A stretch of 64,000 nt of DNA, from NCBI RefSeq assembly GCF_030272615.1, contig NC_081408.1:612441673-612505672 (forward strand). The letters are read 5' to 3'. Below are positions 24,636 to 36,250 of this stretch, one piece after another (position 1 is the first letter of the stretch; each line of letters opens with the position of its first letter). Origin of the DNA: Cryptomeria japonica. Its lineage: Eukaryota; Streptophyta; Pinopsida; Cupressales; Cupressaceae. Under the pieces are notes generated by a model. That model worked only from the letters and a program-made list of their open reading frames with translations, was not told the DNA's origin and made no database searches. The translations under genes were made by a program, and so were the position numbers.

Positions 24636-24856
24636 AATTATTATCGACTTGCATGTTCTATTTTCCACGTTGCAAATTGGCTTAGTTTTCAGCCTTTATT
24701 TCCTCTACCTCTATGTGGAGGGAGGGAAGGATGGTGGAGAGAGGGCACTCACCATAGAAGGTGGTGCACCCTACTCCAAAGGAGGGTGGTGGGGTGACCC
24801 GCCATCTTTTCCTTTAAACATTGCATGGTAAGTGCTATGCATACAACACATTACAT

Positions 24857-24890
24857 TTAAATGCATCACTTTGTAAAGTGATGCATTTAA
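24857..24890. repeat. Perfect 16-bp inverted repeat (hairpin)
   Basis: TTAAATGCATCACTTT, a GT spacer, then the exact reverse complement AAAGTGATGCATTTAA. Confidence 0.95.
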
Positions 24891-24968
24891 TGGATTCAAC
24901 ACTTTGATAAGCATTTACCCATTCCAAAATACTAAAAAAGCATAGGAAGACTTGGTTCATAAGTATAT

Positions 24969-26449
24969 TGTAATTAGATAGAGCTTGAAGTTGATTAGGA
25001 AATATGTAAGGTAGTTATTACATTTGACTAAGTATTATATTATGGATGATTCATAGTAATATTTCATAGGATTGTTTATTGTTCTAATTAGAAGAGAAGC
25101 CACATAGTCTTAGTGGTGGCTATAAGAGGGAGATTGGTGGCAATTCTGAGAGATTTATTATAGCATTAAGTCTCTCATACTTTTGTATAAATAGAGGATC
25201 TCTCTTGGAGCATAAGTATTCCATCTCATTTAATCACATCTTATCTTTTTGTTTCCATTATCATTTGTCATTTGCTTATTGTTCTTATTTTCATAGTTTT
25301 TCATTGAGAGAAGGAAATAGTTCATTGTTGTGAGGAAATAGGATAGTTGCTATTATCAAAGGCTTGGGAATTTCTAGGCTAGATAAATACTGGTGAAGCT
25401 AGCATCATTGGAGGAAAGAATCTGTATTGTGTAATAGCTATATTATAGGCATGAAGATTCTTCCTTTCTTTTATATTGATATGTTATAGATTAAGATGTT
25501 TCATAGGCTCAATTGAGGTAACGATAGAGATTGTGTTACTTGAAGTGCATGTATTCTTGAATGATAGGCATTTATAATCTTATGAATAGATTCATGTATG
25601 TGATTGATAATTTATAATTATACTAGGATGTGATTCTTAGTAAATAGGAATGATTGAGTTGGTTAATCTTGGGGTTAGGACAATCCGGGGATGAGAATAA
25701 CCTAGACCATCATTCTATTGTTAACTCATGGGAAAAATATGGGTTTAGTAAAATGGTCTATTTACCAAATAGAGAAATGAAGTGGGTGGACATATGACTC
25801 TGACTCTAAGTACTGGGTGATGAATTCTTTGGCCAAAGTAATGTAGGTTGCTTTTGTCTACATTGTCAGTTCACTGTGATCCAGGTTTACATACTAGGTA
25901 GTGAGCATCATACTTATAGGTTGTAGCCAATGTATGATAGCTATAGTTATGTAGGACACAACACTATGCTCATAAGGCTATATTATTGTGAAGTTACCAA
26001 ACTAAACTCTTCGTTGAAGGGTTGGGCTGCTTCAGTTAGAAGAGGCATGGGGGATTGTAAAACATGGTTGGGTGGAAAAGTGCTTGAGTGATGATCTTCC
26101 TCATGCATATGGTGGCCAATATTTGAGGATGTATGCCAGGAAGGACATCTGGACCACTTTGTTTGACTTATGTTTTCATTAAGCTCCTAGAAGCTTATAT
26201 GTATTCAAATATTCCTAAAGTAAATGGAAGTTTGAAAAGGATATTGTAAATGCATTCATATGTTTACGAATATGATGTTGTATATGTATCATGATGAAAT
26301 GAAAATTGAAAAGAGATTTATTTCAAATATGCATCATGTTTTGAAAGGAAAAAGGAAATTTTGTATTACTTATATTTTAGCAATGTATTTCTTTTACTTA
26401 TGGGTTAAAACCTGGTAAATCAAAAGGGTAATATTTTGGGCATGTTACA
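24969..26449 (+). mobile_element. 5' LTR of a Ty3/gypsy element
   Basis: The right end is fixed by the primer site that follows (26452). The left end at 24969 is my choice because TGTAA there mirrors the final TTACA; no second LTR is in the window to confirm it. A TATA box, TATAAATAGAGG, lies at about 25187 with transcript-like T/C-rich sequence after it, a fit for the U3/R boundary. No coding frame inside is supported. Confidence 0.55.
25187..25198 (+). promoter_or_regulatory. Putative LTR TATA box
   Basis: TATAAATAGAGG within the gypsy LTR, upstream of its gag in the same orientation. Confidence 0.5.
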
Positions 26450-26451
26450 TG

Positions 26452-26463
26452 TGGCATCAGAGC
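26452..26463 (+). other. Primer binding site, initiator tRNA-Met type
   Basis: TGGCATCAGAGC, one mismatch from the standard TGGTATCAGAGC, two bases after the LTR end ACA. Confidence 0.75.
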
Positions 26464-26519
26464 TACCAGGTTCAATACTGGAGCCTATGAGCTTCCTAAA
26501 CTTTCCCACCAACATTAAA

Positions 26520-27300
26520 AGAATCTAATGTTGAGAATTCTTGTACTAGAATGGTGCATCTCAGGAAAACTACTAGGAAGTCAATAATTGGAAATGAGTG
26601 CTCCCTAAAGGTCAAGAAGGAAAAAGAAGCTATTGTCAAAACTATTGAGGGAACCAATCATGACAATGCAATATGGTTGAGTGACACTGAGGCCTTTAGT
26701 CATGCTTTATTTCATGTCCATCAATAGAAAAAGAGGATGAAAGAAGCAGTTAAGTTTATATCTCCTCTCCCCTACCAAGTACTCTTTACCACTTTCTAGC
26801 CCGATATGCCTACGGAATGGAGTGTTGGTCTAGACATGATATGTAGGGACCCTAATATCCCCACATTGTCATAAATAATTTTGATTTCTACTAGTAATGA
26901 ATCAGTGGGATGTGTTCCCCATAGTTATGTATCTGAAGAAGAGTCTATAGGTTACATACCCTTTAATCATGAAATTGAACAAAAAATAGAGGATCATGTA
27001 CCTTGTGATTATGTATTTGAAAGTGAATCTGAGGGGTACTCTCCCCTTGACTATCTAAATAGTCATTCTATGTAATCAAAAGAATATTTAAAATCCTCTA
27101 TATATAAATAAATTTTGGGTTCACAAACCATGTGCATAAGTTTCTTAGGACATATATGCTTATGAATGATGCTTTATTTTATTTTTTGAAACATCTAAAC
27201 CTTCCTAGGATCTAATACAAATGAGACCTCCAGGTGAAAACAAAATCATGAGAAATGGTTAGAACAAGAACCAACTAGGAGGGTATCTAGGAAGAAGGCC
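26520..27300 (+). other. Gypsy leader with a short repetitive frame
   Basis: Between the primer site and gag. The frame at 26881-27075 (64 codons) has three imperfect repeats of the form VP-x-x-Y-V-x-E-x-ES-x-GY. It may be a decayed N-terminal extension of Gag; there is no known domain. Confidence 0.3.
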
Positions 27301-27305
27301 AAGGT

Positions 27306-28272
27306 GTGGAAAACATGAAGGCAAAAATGGATCGTATTCTGGCTACGATGAACAAATGTAGGGAGAGAATTGAGAACCTAGAGAAAAATATTATTAAAAT
27401 AGAAAGGCAAGAGGAAGAAAATGTTGATGATGAGGAAGGAGAGAATTATCATTATCAATCACAAGCAAGTGATCACAATAATGAGGAAACACAAACTAGG
27501 GTGGAAATAAGTACAAGGAAAATTCTTGCAAATGAATTATCTCATGACATGAAGAAAGTGATTCCACCAAAGTTTGAAGGAACCTCTAGTGGTGATGCTG
27601 CTAAAGAATGGCTCACTAAAATGGAAAAATATTTTGAGATTGGGAATTACTCTAAGATTACCAAAGTTGTTTGGGGAGCTTACCAATTGGTTGGAGAAGC
27701 ATCCAATTGGAACATGAACAAGAAAATGGAGCTTGGATTGAGTTCCTTAAGCCTTTCTTGGAGTGAGTTTCAAGAAATATTCCAAAAAATGTGGTTAACA
27801 CAACTATTCTATGATCAAAAGTTGATTGATTTCCAAAACCTAAGACAAGGAGACTCTTCAGTAGATGAGCACTGGGAAAATTTCACCCATCTTTTGAATT
27901 ATGTACTCATGTACCAAAAGGATGAGTGGTTTCATATAAGGAAGTTTATTATGGGTCTTAATGCTCAGATCAAAGGAGAAGTGGATGTACATGGTCCTGC
28001 TACCATGGACTTAGTGTAAGAAAAAGCTATTCAGTAAGAGAAAAGGATTAAGTCCATTTCAAATTATCGAGAAAGGAGTTAGAAGAGGTTCAAGTGGTCA
28101 CAAGATAATCAATTTACCAAGAAGCCAAGTGGCAGACAATATTTCCAAAAGAAAGGAGACAAAGGATATCGCAACAATAAGAATGAATCAAGGAAGGACT
28201 ACAAGGGAAATCACAACATGAGGAATAATGATCACAATGAAAAGTCTGTACTAAGGAATGGGCCATTAAGAG
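27306..28272 (+). pseudogene. Ty3/gypsy gag, interrupted at its zinc knuckle
   Basis: The open part (27306-28019, 237 codons) begins with a coiled-coil-like segment (ERIENLEKNI...), then the retrotransposon gag domain from about residue 88: PPKFEGTSSGDAAKEWLTKM, LVGEASNWN, LSWSEFQEIFQ, LRQGDSSVDEHWENF and FIMGLNAQIK. After three stops (28018, 28035, 28078) the basic RNA-binding tail runs on in frame to the first Cys of the knuckle, where the copia element enters. The frame resumes at 35953. Role when intact: capsid. Confidence 0.85.
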
Positions 28273-28277
28273 GATGT

Positions 28278-29802
28278 TGTTAAGTACAGATGCCAATAGT
28301 AAAGCTCTAAGTCAATAGATAATAGGATGAGAGGGGGGGGGGGGGCGGGGTGAATCATACAAACTTAATCTTCAATATATCTAACAAATTCAACCTCGGT
28401 AGCATATACTACAAAAAATAGCTAAAATTGTAAAACATTTAAACTCATAGACATATACCATCACAACACATATAACACCAGATTTAACGTGGAAACCCAA
28501 ATAGGGAAAAACCACTGTGGGATTTTAGACCCACTAAGAAATATTCTCTTCTAGAGTATGCTCGGTTAAAAGCAAATCCTATTAAATATTACAAACACAT
28601 TGCTAGATGTGACCCGGTTAAGGGATTTCCCTTAGATTTGTTAGGATCTTGCACTTTGTTAGAAGTGACCTTGTCAAAGGATTTCAAACACTCATTTAGA
28701 ATGTGACCTTGTTAGAGGATTTACAAATAAGACTGTTAAGTCCACTCGGTTAAGAGATTTCTGTCACTTACAAAATAAACAACAGTAATATCCTATATCT
28801 GCAACTTTGCATTTGAAATGCTAAAGCAGATTCTTATTTGCTCAAAACAATCTTGTCATAAGACTTATCTTGTCCCTTGATGGGTTTGCTGGGCTTTCCA
28901 ATCTATTTCTCAATCAGATTTCCAAGCTTCTGTGCTCGGTAAATATTACTGTAGCATCACTGTGCTTACAATTTGCCCATATATAGTATTTATCAACAAT
29001 TTCTTATTTATAAACAATTCTCACCGCTTAATCTCCTTTAATCATATTTCCCATGATCAATCTTAGCCATCAGATCTTCATACTTGACCAGGTTCAATGT
29101 ATCCTTTGATATGAAAACGTTTTACCTTGCCTTGGGACTTGCATTCCTTTCTTGGAACTTGCACAAGGTTATTGCAGTTCAATCTGAGTTGTAGATCTTC
29201 CTGTCGATCTTCTATTGCCATAGATTCTTAACAAACTTCATGTGTGGCATACCAATCATTTAATCAACTCCAGCTCATCATTGTCCTTCATTAAATAATG
29301 CTTGTATTCATCCAATACATTCTACTATAACTCGGTTGTTACTCGGTTAACGCAGAACTTCACTCAATAGACATTTTGCCTTCATTTATCGACATCGATG
29401 ACCTTAGGGTTTATCGACTAGGTTCCTTAGGGTTTACCGACTAGGTTCCTTTGCTCGGTGACTTAGTATAGTATTAAAAAACATATGTAGGATATCAAAA
29501 CAATCAAAACAACATGATCTCATCATTGTCTAATTCGGTAATATTTGCCCATTGAATAACTTATTACTCCCCTTTATTATCATATTCTTTCGGTGTCTCT
29601 TACCGACTTCTTAATACTCATCAAAGCATACTTCTTAAGATATGGCAACATCATACTAAATCAGAAAATCAATCTCTTGACATCAATGACAAAATAATAT
29701 TATTAAGACAATTATCATCCTTCTTCAGTTATATCAATAACCATCCTTCTCAATATCCTTATTGAAATGCCAACAATCTGTCTTTCTACTGTAATGCCAA
29801 CA
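28278..29802 (-). repeat. 3' LTR of copia family 1
   Basis: 1,525 bp, 34 bp longer than its partner. It contains an expanded G run at about 28332-28350 and a private 23-bp tandem duplication at 29402-29447 (CCTTAGGGTTTAYCGACTAG...). Both are absent from 34457-35947. Confidence 0.93.
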
Positions 29803-29814
29803 ATCTCCCCCTTT
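29803..29814 (-). other. Polypurine tract of copia family 1
   Basis: AAAGGGGGAGAT on the minus strand, directly beside the 3' LTR. This is the usual plant copia sequence and position. Confidence 0.9.
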
Positions 29815-30202
29815 GGCATTGATGGCAAAACCAACTTGATTTGATTCAATTGATTCGAATTACTGTATCAACTTCTTCATTCTAAAATCTTCTTCGAAGT
29901 CTTCTCCCCCATTCAATAGACTTTTGTTATCTTCTCCATATAGGCTTCTCCCTTTACTTAATTTAGTCATCATTTAGTCTTCTCCCTCTTTGAAAACAAT
30001 GCGAAAAAGAAAACTAATCCAGGGTTCCTTCTCCTGTGAAGTGATTGCCTCACTGTAACATTTAGAACTCAATCAAAGCAACTTGTCTTTATTCAAAATT
30101 TCCTGCACATATTTAGAAAATCTCCTAAAAGTGCGAAAATCAACATCAATCCACAAATAATATTCTATAGATTCACTTAATTGATGTTGTCACCGAACTC
30201 TG

Positions 30203-31690
30203 TCAGTGAATAAAAGATAGGGGTAGGACCCCTACCTTGCTTCTGAGATACTCAAAAGTGTCTTTAGGTAATGGCTTGGTGAAGATGTCTACAATTTTCT
30301 CCTTTGAACTGATATATTCCAATATAACATTCTTCTCTTGAACTTCTTCTCTTAGATAATGATATTTTATAGATATATGCTTTGTCTTAGAGTGCATTAC
30401 CAGATTCTTTGAAATGTTAATGGCACTAGTGTTGTCACAAAATATAATTACTGGCTCGGTAACCTTTTCATTTATACCTTCCAACAGTTGTTTGATCCAT
30501 GCTATGTTGGTATAATTCAATGCCGCAACGACATATTTGGCTTCAGCTATTGACTGTGAAATGCATCCTTGTTTCTTGCTAAGCCAAATTACTAATCTGC
30601 TTCCTAAGAAGAAAGCTCCACCACTTGTGCTTTTCTGGTCATTAATGTTTCCTGCCCAATCAACACTAGTATAAACTTTCAAATCAAAATCATTCCCGTT
30701 TTTATATACTAGGCCATAATCTTCAGTGCCTCTCAGATATCTAAAAATTCTCTTGATTGCTATCATATGGGTTTCTTTAGGATCTGCAGAAAATCTTGCA
30801 ACTATACCTACTGCATGTGCTATATCCGATCTGCTATGAACAACATATTGCAACTTTCCAATCATAGATCGGTAAAGTGTCTCATCAACAGATGCAGATT
30901 CATCATTCTTTGATAGTTTATAGTTGGTAGTCATAGGAGTACTTACCGATTTAGAATCCTCCATTCCAAATTTCTTCAGGATTTCCTTTATGTACTTGGA
31001 TTGAGTAATAAAAATCTCATTCTTCATTTGCAGTATTTGTAGACCTATGAAATACTTTATCTCACCAATTAGTGACATCTCAAATTCTTTGCACATTTCA
31101 TTTCCAAAATTCTTGCATTGAGAATCATTTCCACAAAAAATAATATCATCAATAAATATGGCTAAAAGCAATATACCATTGTTTTCATCATTCTTCATAT
31201 ACATGTTGTTGTTCTCACTTGTTCTTATAAAACCAATCTTGATTAAGTAAGAGTGCAATCTTTCATACCATGCTCTGGGTGCTTGCTTTAGACCATATAA
31301 AGCTTTATTCAACTTACATACCTGATCTTTATTTTTGTCTTCAACAAATCCTTCAGGTTGTTCAATGTAAACTTCTTCTTCTAATATACGATTCAAAAAT
31401 GCAGATTTGACATCCATTTGATATACCTTGAAATTATTGAAGGCAACATATGCCAACAATGTTCTTACTCCCTCAAGTCTAGCCATAGGTGCAAAAGTCT
31501 CACCATAATCTATTCCTTCTTCTTGAGCATAACCTTTGCAAACTAGTCTTGCTTTGTTCTGAATGACCTTGCCTTTTTCATTTAACTTGTTTTTGAAAAT
31601 CCATTTTGTACCAATTATATTTTTGTCCTTTGGTCTTGGAACCAATGTCCATGTTTCATTCTTCTTGATTTGATCAATCTCTTCTGTCAT
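30203..31690 (-). pseudogene. Copia reverse transcriptase-RNase H
   Basis: An open frame of 495 codons. RT (RVT_2): [20 protein letters not shown] at 14-33, [11 protein letters not shown] with the catalytic Asp at 93, [12 protein letters not shown] at 131-142, FIDDIIF at 179-185 (the YxDD-type pair, with the usual Tyr-Val as Phe-Ile). RNase H follows from about 338: VYTSVDWAG, where the more common first Asp of DxDWAG is Ser, then [27 protein letters not shown] and [13 protein letters not shown]. It ends DIFTKPL, as usual. The frame differs from that of integrase, so at least one frameshift separates them. It copies the element RNA in virus-like particles when functional. Confidence 0.93.
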
Positions 31691-32220
31691 AACATTTACC
31701 CAATCTTCATTGTTAAATGCCTCTTTTACTATTCTCGGTTCAAATTCAGATATTAGACATTTGTTCTATCTCAGTTTGTTCCTTGTCATTACTGGATCAT
31801 CCTTATCTCCTATAATTTGACTTGATGCATGATTTTTTCTAACATATTTGGCTAATATAGGCTCGGTAGGCTCTGTATGATCTTCTTCATCACTCGGTAA
31901 CTGAATACAATCTTCAGGTTCTTTAGCAGCTTTCTCAGTAGGACTTCTCGGTTGAACATAACAAATTCTTCATAATTCTCTGGTTCTTTGGAATTTCCTT
32001 CGTCATTTCTTTCTGTAAATTCATCAATTTTCACATTTGCACTTCCCACTATTTTGTTAGATGATTTGATTAGACATTTGAATGCTTTACTTCTAGAAGA
32101 GTAACCAAGAAATGTTCCTTCCTCGCTTTTCTGATCAAACTTTCCATTTCTATCATCTTTATGAACATAGCATCTACTTCCAAAAATTTTAAAGTAACTT
32201 ACATTAGGTTTCTTGTCATA
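31691..32220 (-). pseudogene. Copia integrase C-terminal and linker region, broken
   Basis: On the minus strand, directly after 32221 and past one TAG codon (probably a former Trp), the frame continues YDKKPNVSYFKIFGSRCYV and GTFLGYSSRSKAFKC, the conserved integrase C-terminal block. An acidic linker follows (31852-32049), then a frame change into the RT. Confidence 0.8.
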
Positions 32221-33270
32221 CTAGATTTCATATGGTGTCTTCATAGTTCCTTTCTTCAATTGTACTCGGTTCAGGGTGTAGACTGTTGTGCTTATTGCTT
32301 CTCTCCAGAATGTTTGAGGTACCTTCTTTTCAATCATCAGGCTTCTGGCACAATCTACAATAGATCTATTTCTTCTCTCAGCTATCCCATTTTGTTGTGG
32401 AGTTCTCGGTGCAGATACTTGCCTTTTTATTCCATGATCATTGCAATATAAGTTAAATTCATCAGATGTGAACTCTCCTCCTCTATCAGATCTGAGACAT
32501 TTCAACTGTCTTCCTATTTCATTTTCAACTCTTCCCTTGTACCATTTAAACATTTGAAAAGCTTCTGATTTTTCTTTTAAAAATATTACTGACATCATTC
32601 TTGAGTAATCATCCACAAATAATATGAAATATTTATCACCATAATAACTCTGAACTTTCATGGGACCAAAAAGATTAGTGTGTACAAGATCTAAAATTCC
32701 TTTAGAGGTGTAGGACTTACTTGTAAAGCTTGATCTTATCATCTTACCCATCTGGCATCCTCGGCACATAGCATTCTTAGGTTTTTCCAAGCTCGGTAGA
32801 CCTCTTACATGATGCTTCTTACTTATTTTGATCAGATTATCAAAATTTACATGACAAAATCTTTTATGCCATAACCAGGTATTTTCTATTTTAGCATATA
32901 GACATTTGTTTTGAGTTGAGTCAAGATGAAATGTATTACCTCTTGTTTGAGTCTCAGTAGCAGCTAACTTTCCATGTTTGTCATGAACTTTGACAATTCC
33001 GTTATGAAATTCTATTCGATATCTTGTATTGTTTAGTTGTGCTACACTCAACAAATTGTATTTCAATCCTTCAACCCAGTATACATCATTACATTTAGCA
33101 TTGTCAAGAAGTGTGATAGATCCTTTACCTTTCACTGGACATGGGGCATCATTACCAAATCTTACATATCCACCATCATAATCTTCAAGTTTTACAAACT
33201 TGTGTTTATCACCTGTCATGTGATGAGAGCATCCACTGTCTATAATCCAAGAATCATTAGTGTTTATGTG
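32221..33270 (-). pseudogene. Copia protease end and integrase
   Basis: Protease WIIDSGCSHHMTG lies at about 33210-33250. The 332-codon frame then has the pre-integrase zinc site (WHKRFCH ... CRGCQMGK) and the catalytic core: LVHTNLFGPM, FVDDYSRMMS, RSDRGGEFTSDEF and NGIAERRNR. In the first block the catalytic Asp normally seen (H-x-D-x-x-GP) is Asn. The second Asp (RSDRGGE) and the Glu (AERRN) are kept. If that reading is right the integrase is inactive in addition to the downstream stop. Confidence 0.88.
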
Positions 33271-33275
33271 AGATA

Positions 33276-34392
33276 CTACGGATTTTCCTCATACCTTTCT
33301 TCATCTGATCCATCTTTAATAGCCACATAAACAACTTCCTCTATTTTAGTTTCATCAGATTTATCATCATAGGATTCCTCATCAACAACTAGGCATGTCT
33401 TTCTATCTCTCCTTCTGAAGTCTCGGTGTCCTTTGTAGTGATTATCTTTCTGTCTGTCTTCTCGGTAATCTCTCTCTCTTTTCACTAGATTCTCTATCAA
33501 GACAGTTAGAATCCATATGTCCTATTTTATCACAATTGAAACATTTCAAAGGTAGCTTCCCTTTATACTTACCGTTTCCTCTTGATAGCCTCTTAGGCAA
33601 TAGTGCTTCAAACTCTTCTTGCTTTCTGATTTCCTCATACAGTTCATGTACTTCTTCCATGTTTTTACGAAATCTTTCACTTGCTCCACTATGATTTCCT
33701 TCAGAGTACTTATTCATTCTATCATTATAATCATTAGATTCACCAAGATGAAAAGAATTGAATGCAGATTCAACTTTATTTACTGAAGACCCACTGTTAT
33801 CAAAATTACTTAACTCAAATGCATGTAGCTTACCAATAGTAGCATCCAAGGAAACTAGCATGTTTGGTACAGATCTTAATTCATTGATTGCAGAGACTCG
33901 AATAGCATAAGAAGGTAACAGGGTTCTCAATAACTTACTTGTTACATCCTTTTCTTCAATAGTTCCACCTGCTCCTTTAATTTGATTGACAATCTCTTTC
34001 AACCTTGTACTGTATTGTGTTATGTTTTCTCCTTCATTCATCCTCATGGATTCAAGTTGACCTCTTAGACTATCCACCTTTTCTCTTTGGACATGTTCAT
34101 CACCACCATACATAGATATAAGCTTAGACCACATTGCCTTTGCATCATTACAACCTTCTAGATCATTAAACTTTGAGTCGGTTAATGTTGATGTTATTTC
34201 AATCATAGCTTGAGTATGCTCTTGCTTTGCCTTTATCTCTTCCATTGTCATTGGGTAGGTGCTTGGTGCAATGTAATCATTTTCTAGATAATATGTAGAA
34301 TATTCTCCAATTCCTAATAAGTGGAGCTTCATCCTTTTCTGCCATGTAGAGAAACTTGACTTGTTCAACTTTGGTGCATCCCTTTTATACAT
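33276..34392 (-). pseudogene. Copia gag with intact CCHC knuckle
   Basis: Gag starts at the ATG at 34392 (MYKRDAPKLNKSSFSTWQKR). The UBN2 region includes LEGCNDAKAMWSKLISMYGG and LRGQLESMRMNEGENITQYS. A CCHC knuckle, CFNCDKIGHMDSNC, lies near 33530-33570. After that the reading shifts frame (33276-33500, Arg/Asp-rich then acidic) and shifts back before the protease. This is the better-preserved copy of the Gag at 348-1286. Confidence 0.9.
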
Positions 34393-34442
34393 CTTCGGAT
34401 CTTTGCCTCAAGTGCCTTTAAACTTTCCTTTTGGAGTCCAAA

Positions 34443-34454
34443 GCTCTGATACCA
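34443..34454 (-). other. Primer binding site, initiator tRNA-Met type
   Basis: TGGTATCAGAGC on the minus strand, two bases inside the 5' LTR. Confidence 0.92.
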
Positions 34455-34456
34455 AT

Positions 34457-35947
34457 TGTTAAGTACAGATGCCAATAGTAAATCTCTAAGTCAATAGATA
34501 ATAGGATGAGAGGGGGGGTGAATCATACAAACTTAATCTTCAATATATCCAATAGATTCAACCTCGGTAGCATATACTACAAAAAATAGCTAAAACTTTA
34601 AAACATTTAAACTCATAGACATATACCATCACAACACATATAACACCAGATTTAACGTGGAAACCCAAATAGGGAAAAACAACTATGGGATTTCAGACCC
34701 ACTAAGAAATATACACTTCTAGAGTATGCTCGGTTAAAAGCAAATCCTGTTAAAGATTACAAACACATTGCTAGATGTGACCCGGTTAAGGGATTTCCCT
34801 TAGATCTGTTAGGATCTTGCACTTTGTTAGAAGTGACCTTGTCAAAAGATTTCAAACACTCATTTAGAATGTGAACTTGTTAGAGGATTTACAAATAAGA
34901 CTGTTAAGTCCACTCGGTTAAGAGATTTCTGTCACTTACAAAATAAACAATAGTAATAACCTATATCTGCAACTTTGCATCTGAAATGCTAAAGCAGATT
35001 CTTATTTGCTCAAAACAATCTTGTAATAGGACTTATCTTGTCCCTTGATGGGCTTGCTGGGCTTTCCAATTTGTTTCTCAATCAGATCTCCAAGCTTCTG
35101 TGCTTGGTAAATATTACTGTAGCATCACCGTGCTTACAATTTGCCTGCATATAGTGTTTATCAACAATTTCTTATTTATAAACAATTCTCACCGCTTAAT
35201 CTCCTTTGATCACATTTCCCATGATCAATCTTAGCCATCAGATCTTCATACTTGACCAGATTCAATGTATCCTTCGATCTAAAAATGTTTTACCTTGCCT
35301 CGGGACTTGCATTCCTTTCTTGGAACTTGCACAAGGTTATTGCGGTTCAATCTGAGTTGTAGATCTTCTCGCCGATCTTCTATTGCCATAGATTCTTAAC
35401 AAACTTCATGTGCAGCATACCAGTCATTTAATCAACTCCAGCTCATCATTGTCCTTCATTAAATAATGCTTGTATTCATCCAATACATTCTGCTATAACT
35501 CAGTTGTTACTCGGTTAACACCAAACTTCACTTGGTAGACATTCTGTCTTCATTTACCGACATCGATAACCTTAGGGTTTACCGACTAGGTTATTTTGCT
35601 CGGTGACTTAGTACAGTATTAAACAACATATGTAGGATATCAAAACAATCAAAACAACATGATCTCATCATTGTCTAACTCAGTAATAGTTGCCCATTGA
35701 ATAACTTATTACTCCCCTTTATTATCATATTCTTTCGATGTCTCTTACCGACTTCTTAATACTCATCAAAACATACTTCTAAAGATATGGCAACATCATA
35801 CTGAATCAGAAAATCAATCTCTTGACATCAATGACAAAATAATATTATTAAGACAGTTATCATCCTTCTTCAGTTATATCAATAATCATCCTTCTCAATA
35901 TCCTTATTGAAATGCCAACAATCTATCTTTCTACTGTAATGCCAACA
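34457..35947 (-). repeat. 5' LTR of copia family 1
   Basis: 1,491 bp, TGTTAAGTACAG ... TGCCAACA. By eye it differs from the 3' LTR at a few percent of positions. Confidence 0.93.
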
Positions 35948-35952
35948 GATGT

Positions 35953-36250
35953 TTCACATGTGGAGGAGATCACTACCCAAATAAATGTCCCAACAAACCA
36001 GTAGGGATACAACCCCATGGAAACCCTTTACCTTCTCAATGAGAAGATTTCCAATAGAAGATACATGCTTCTCTAGACAATCGACAAGCAGAGTACCAAA
36101 TTACTCTCATAGAAGTTCCAGGTACTTTGTTTAGAACACCTGTTTCAATTTTTAATTGATACTGGAGCTACAAAAGAAATTTGATTCCTAGAATAGTTAG
36201 TAAGATCTCTAGAAAAGTTGGTTATATGGAAAAATCTTGGATCGAACGGG
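35953..36250 (+). pseudogene. Ty3/gypsy zinc knuckle and protease start (continuation)
   Basis: With the GATGT duplication, the frame continues from 28272 as CFTCGGDHYPNKCPN, a standard CX2CX4HX4C knuckle, then a linker with one stop, then LIDTGATKE at about 36150-36180, the aspartic protease active site. The gypsy sequence fades by about 36250; RT, RNase H and integrase are missing, so the element is truncated at its 3' side. Confidence 0.85.

Larger units (their letters stand above)
28278..35947 (-). mobile_element. Complete Ty1/copia element, family 1
   Basis: 7,670 bp in minus orientation: right LTR 34457-35947 (5'), primer site, gag, protease, integrase, RT-RNase H, polypurine tract, left LTR 28278-29802 (3'). 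The 5-bp target duplication GATGT flanks it exactly (28273-28277 and 35948-35952). Removing the element and one GATGT rejoins the gypsy zinc knuckle of 27306-28272 and 35953-36250. The coding part carries frameshifts and at least one nonsense codon, so it is not autonomous now. Same family and orientation as the fragment at 1-2859. Confidence 0.95.

Noticed and set aside
24386-24831. Overlapping open frames of 83-106 codons
   Set aside because: They are dipeptide repeats translated from GT, CATA and TA microsatellites.
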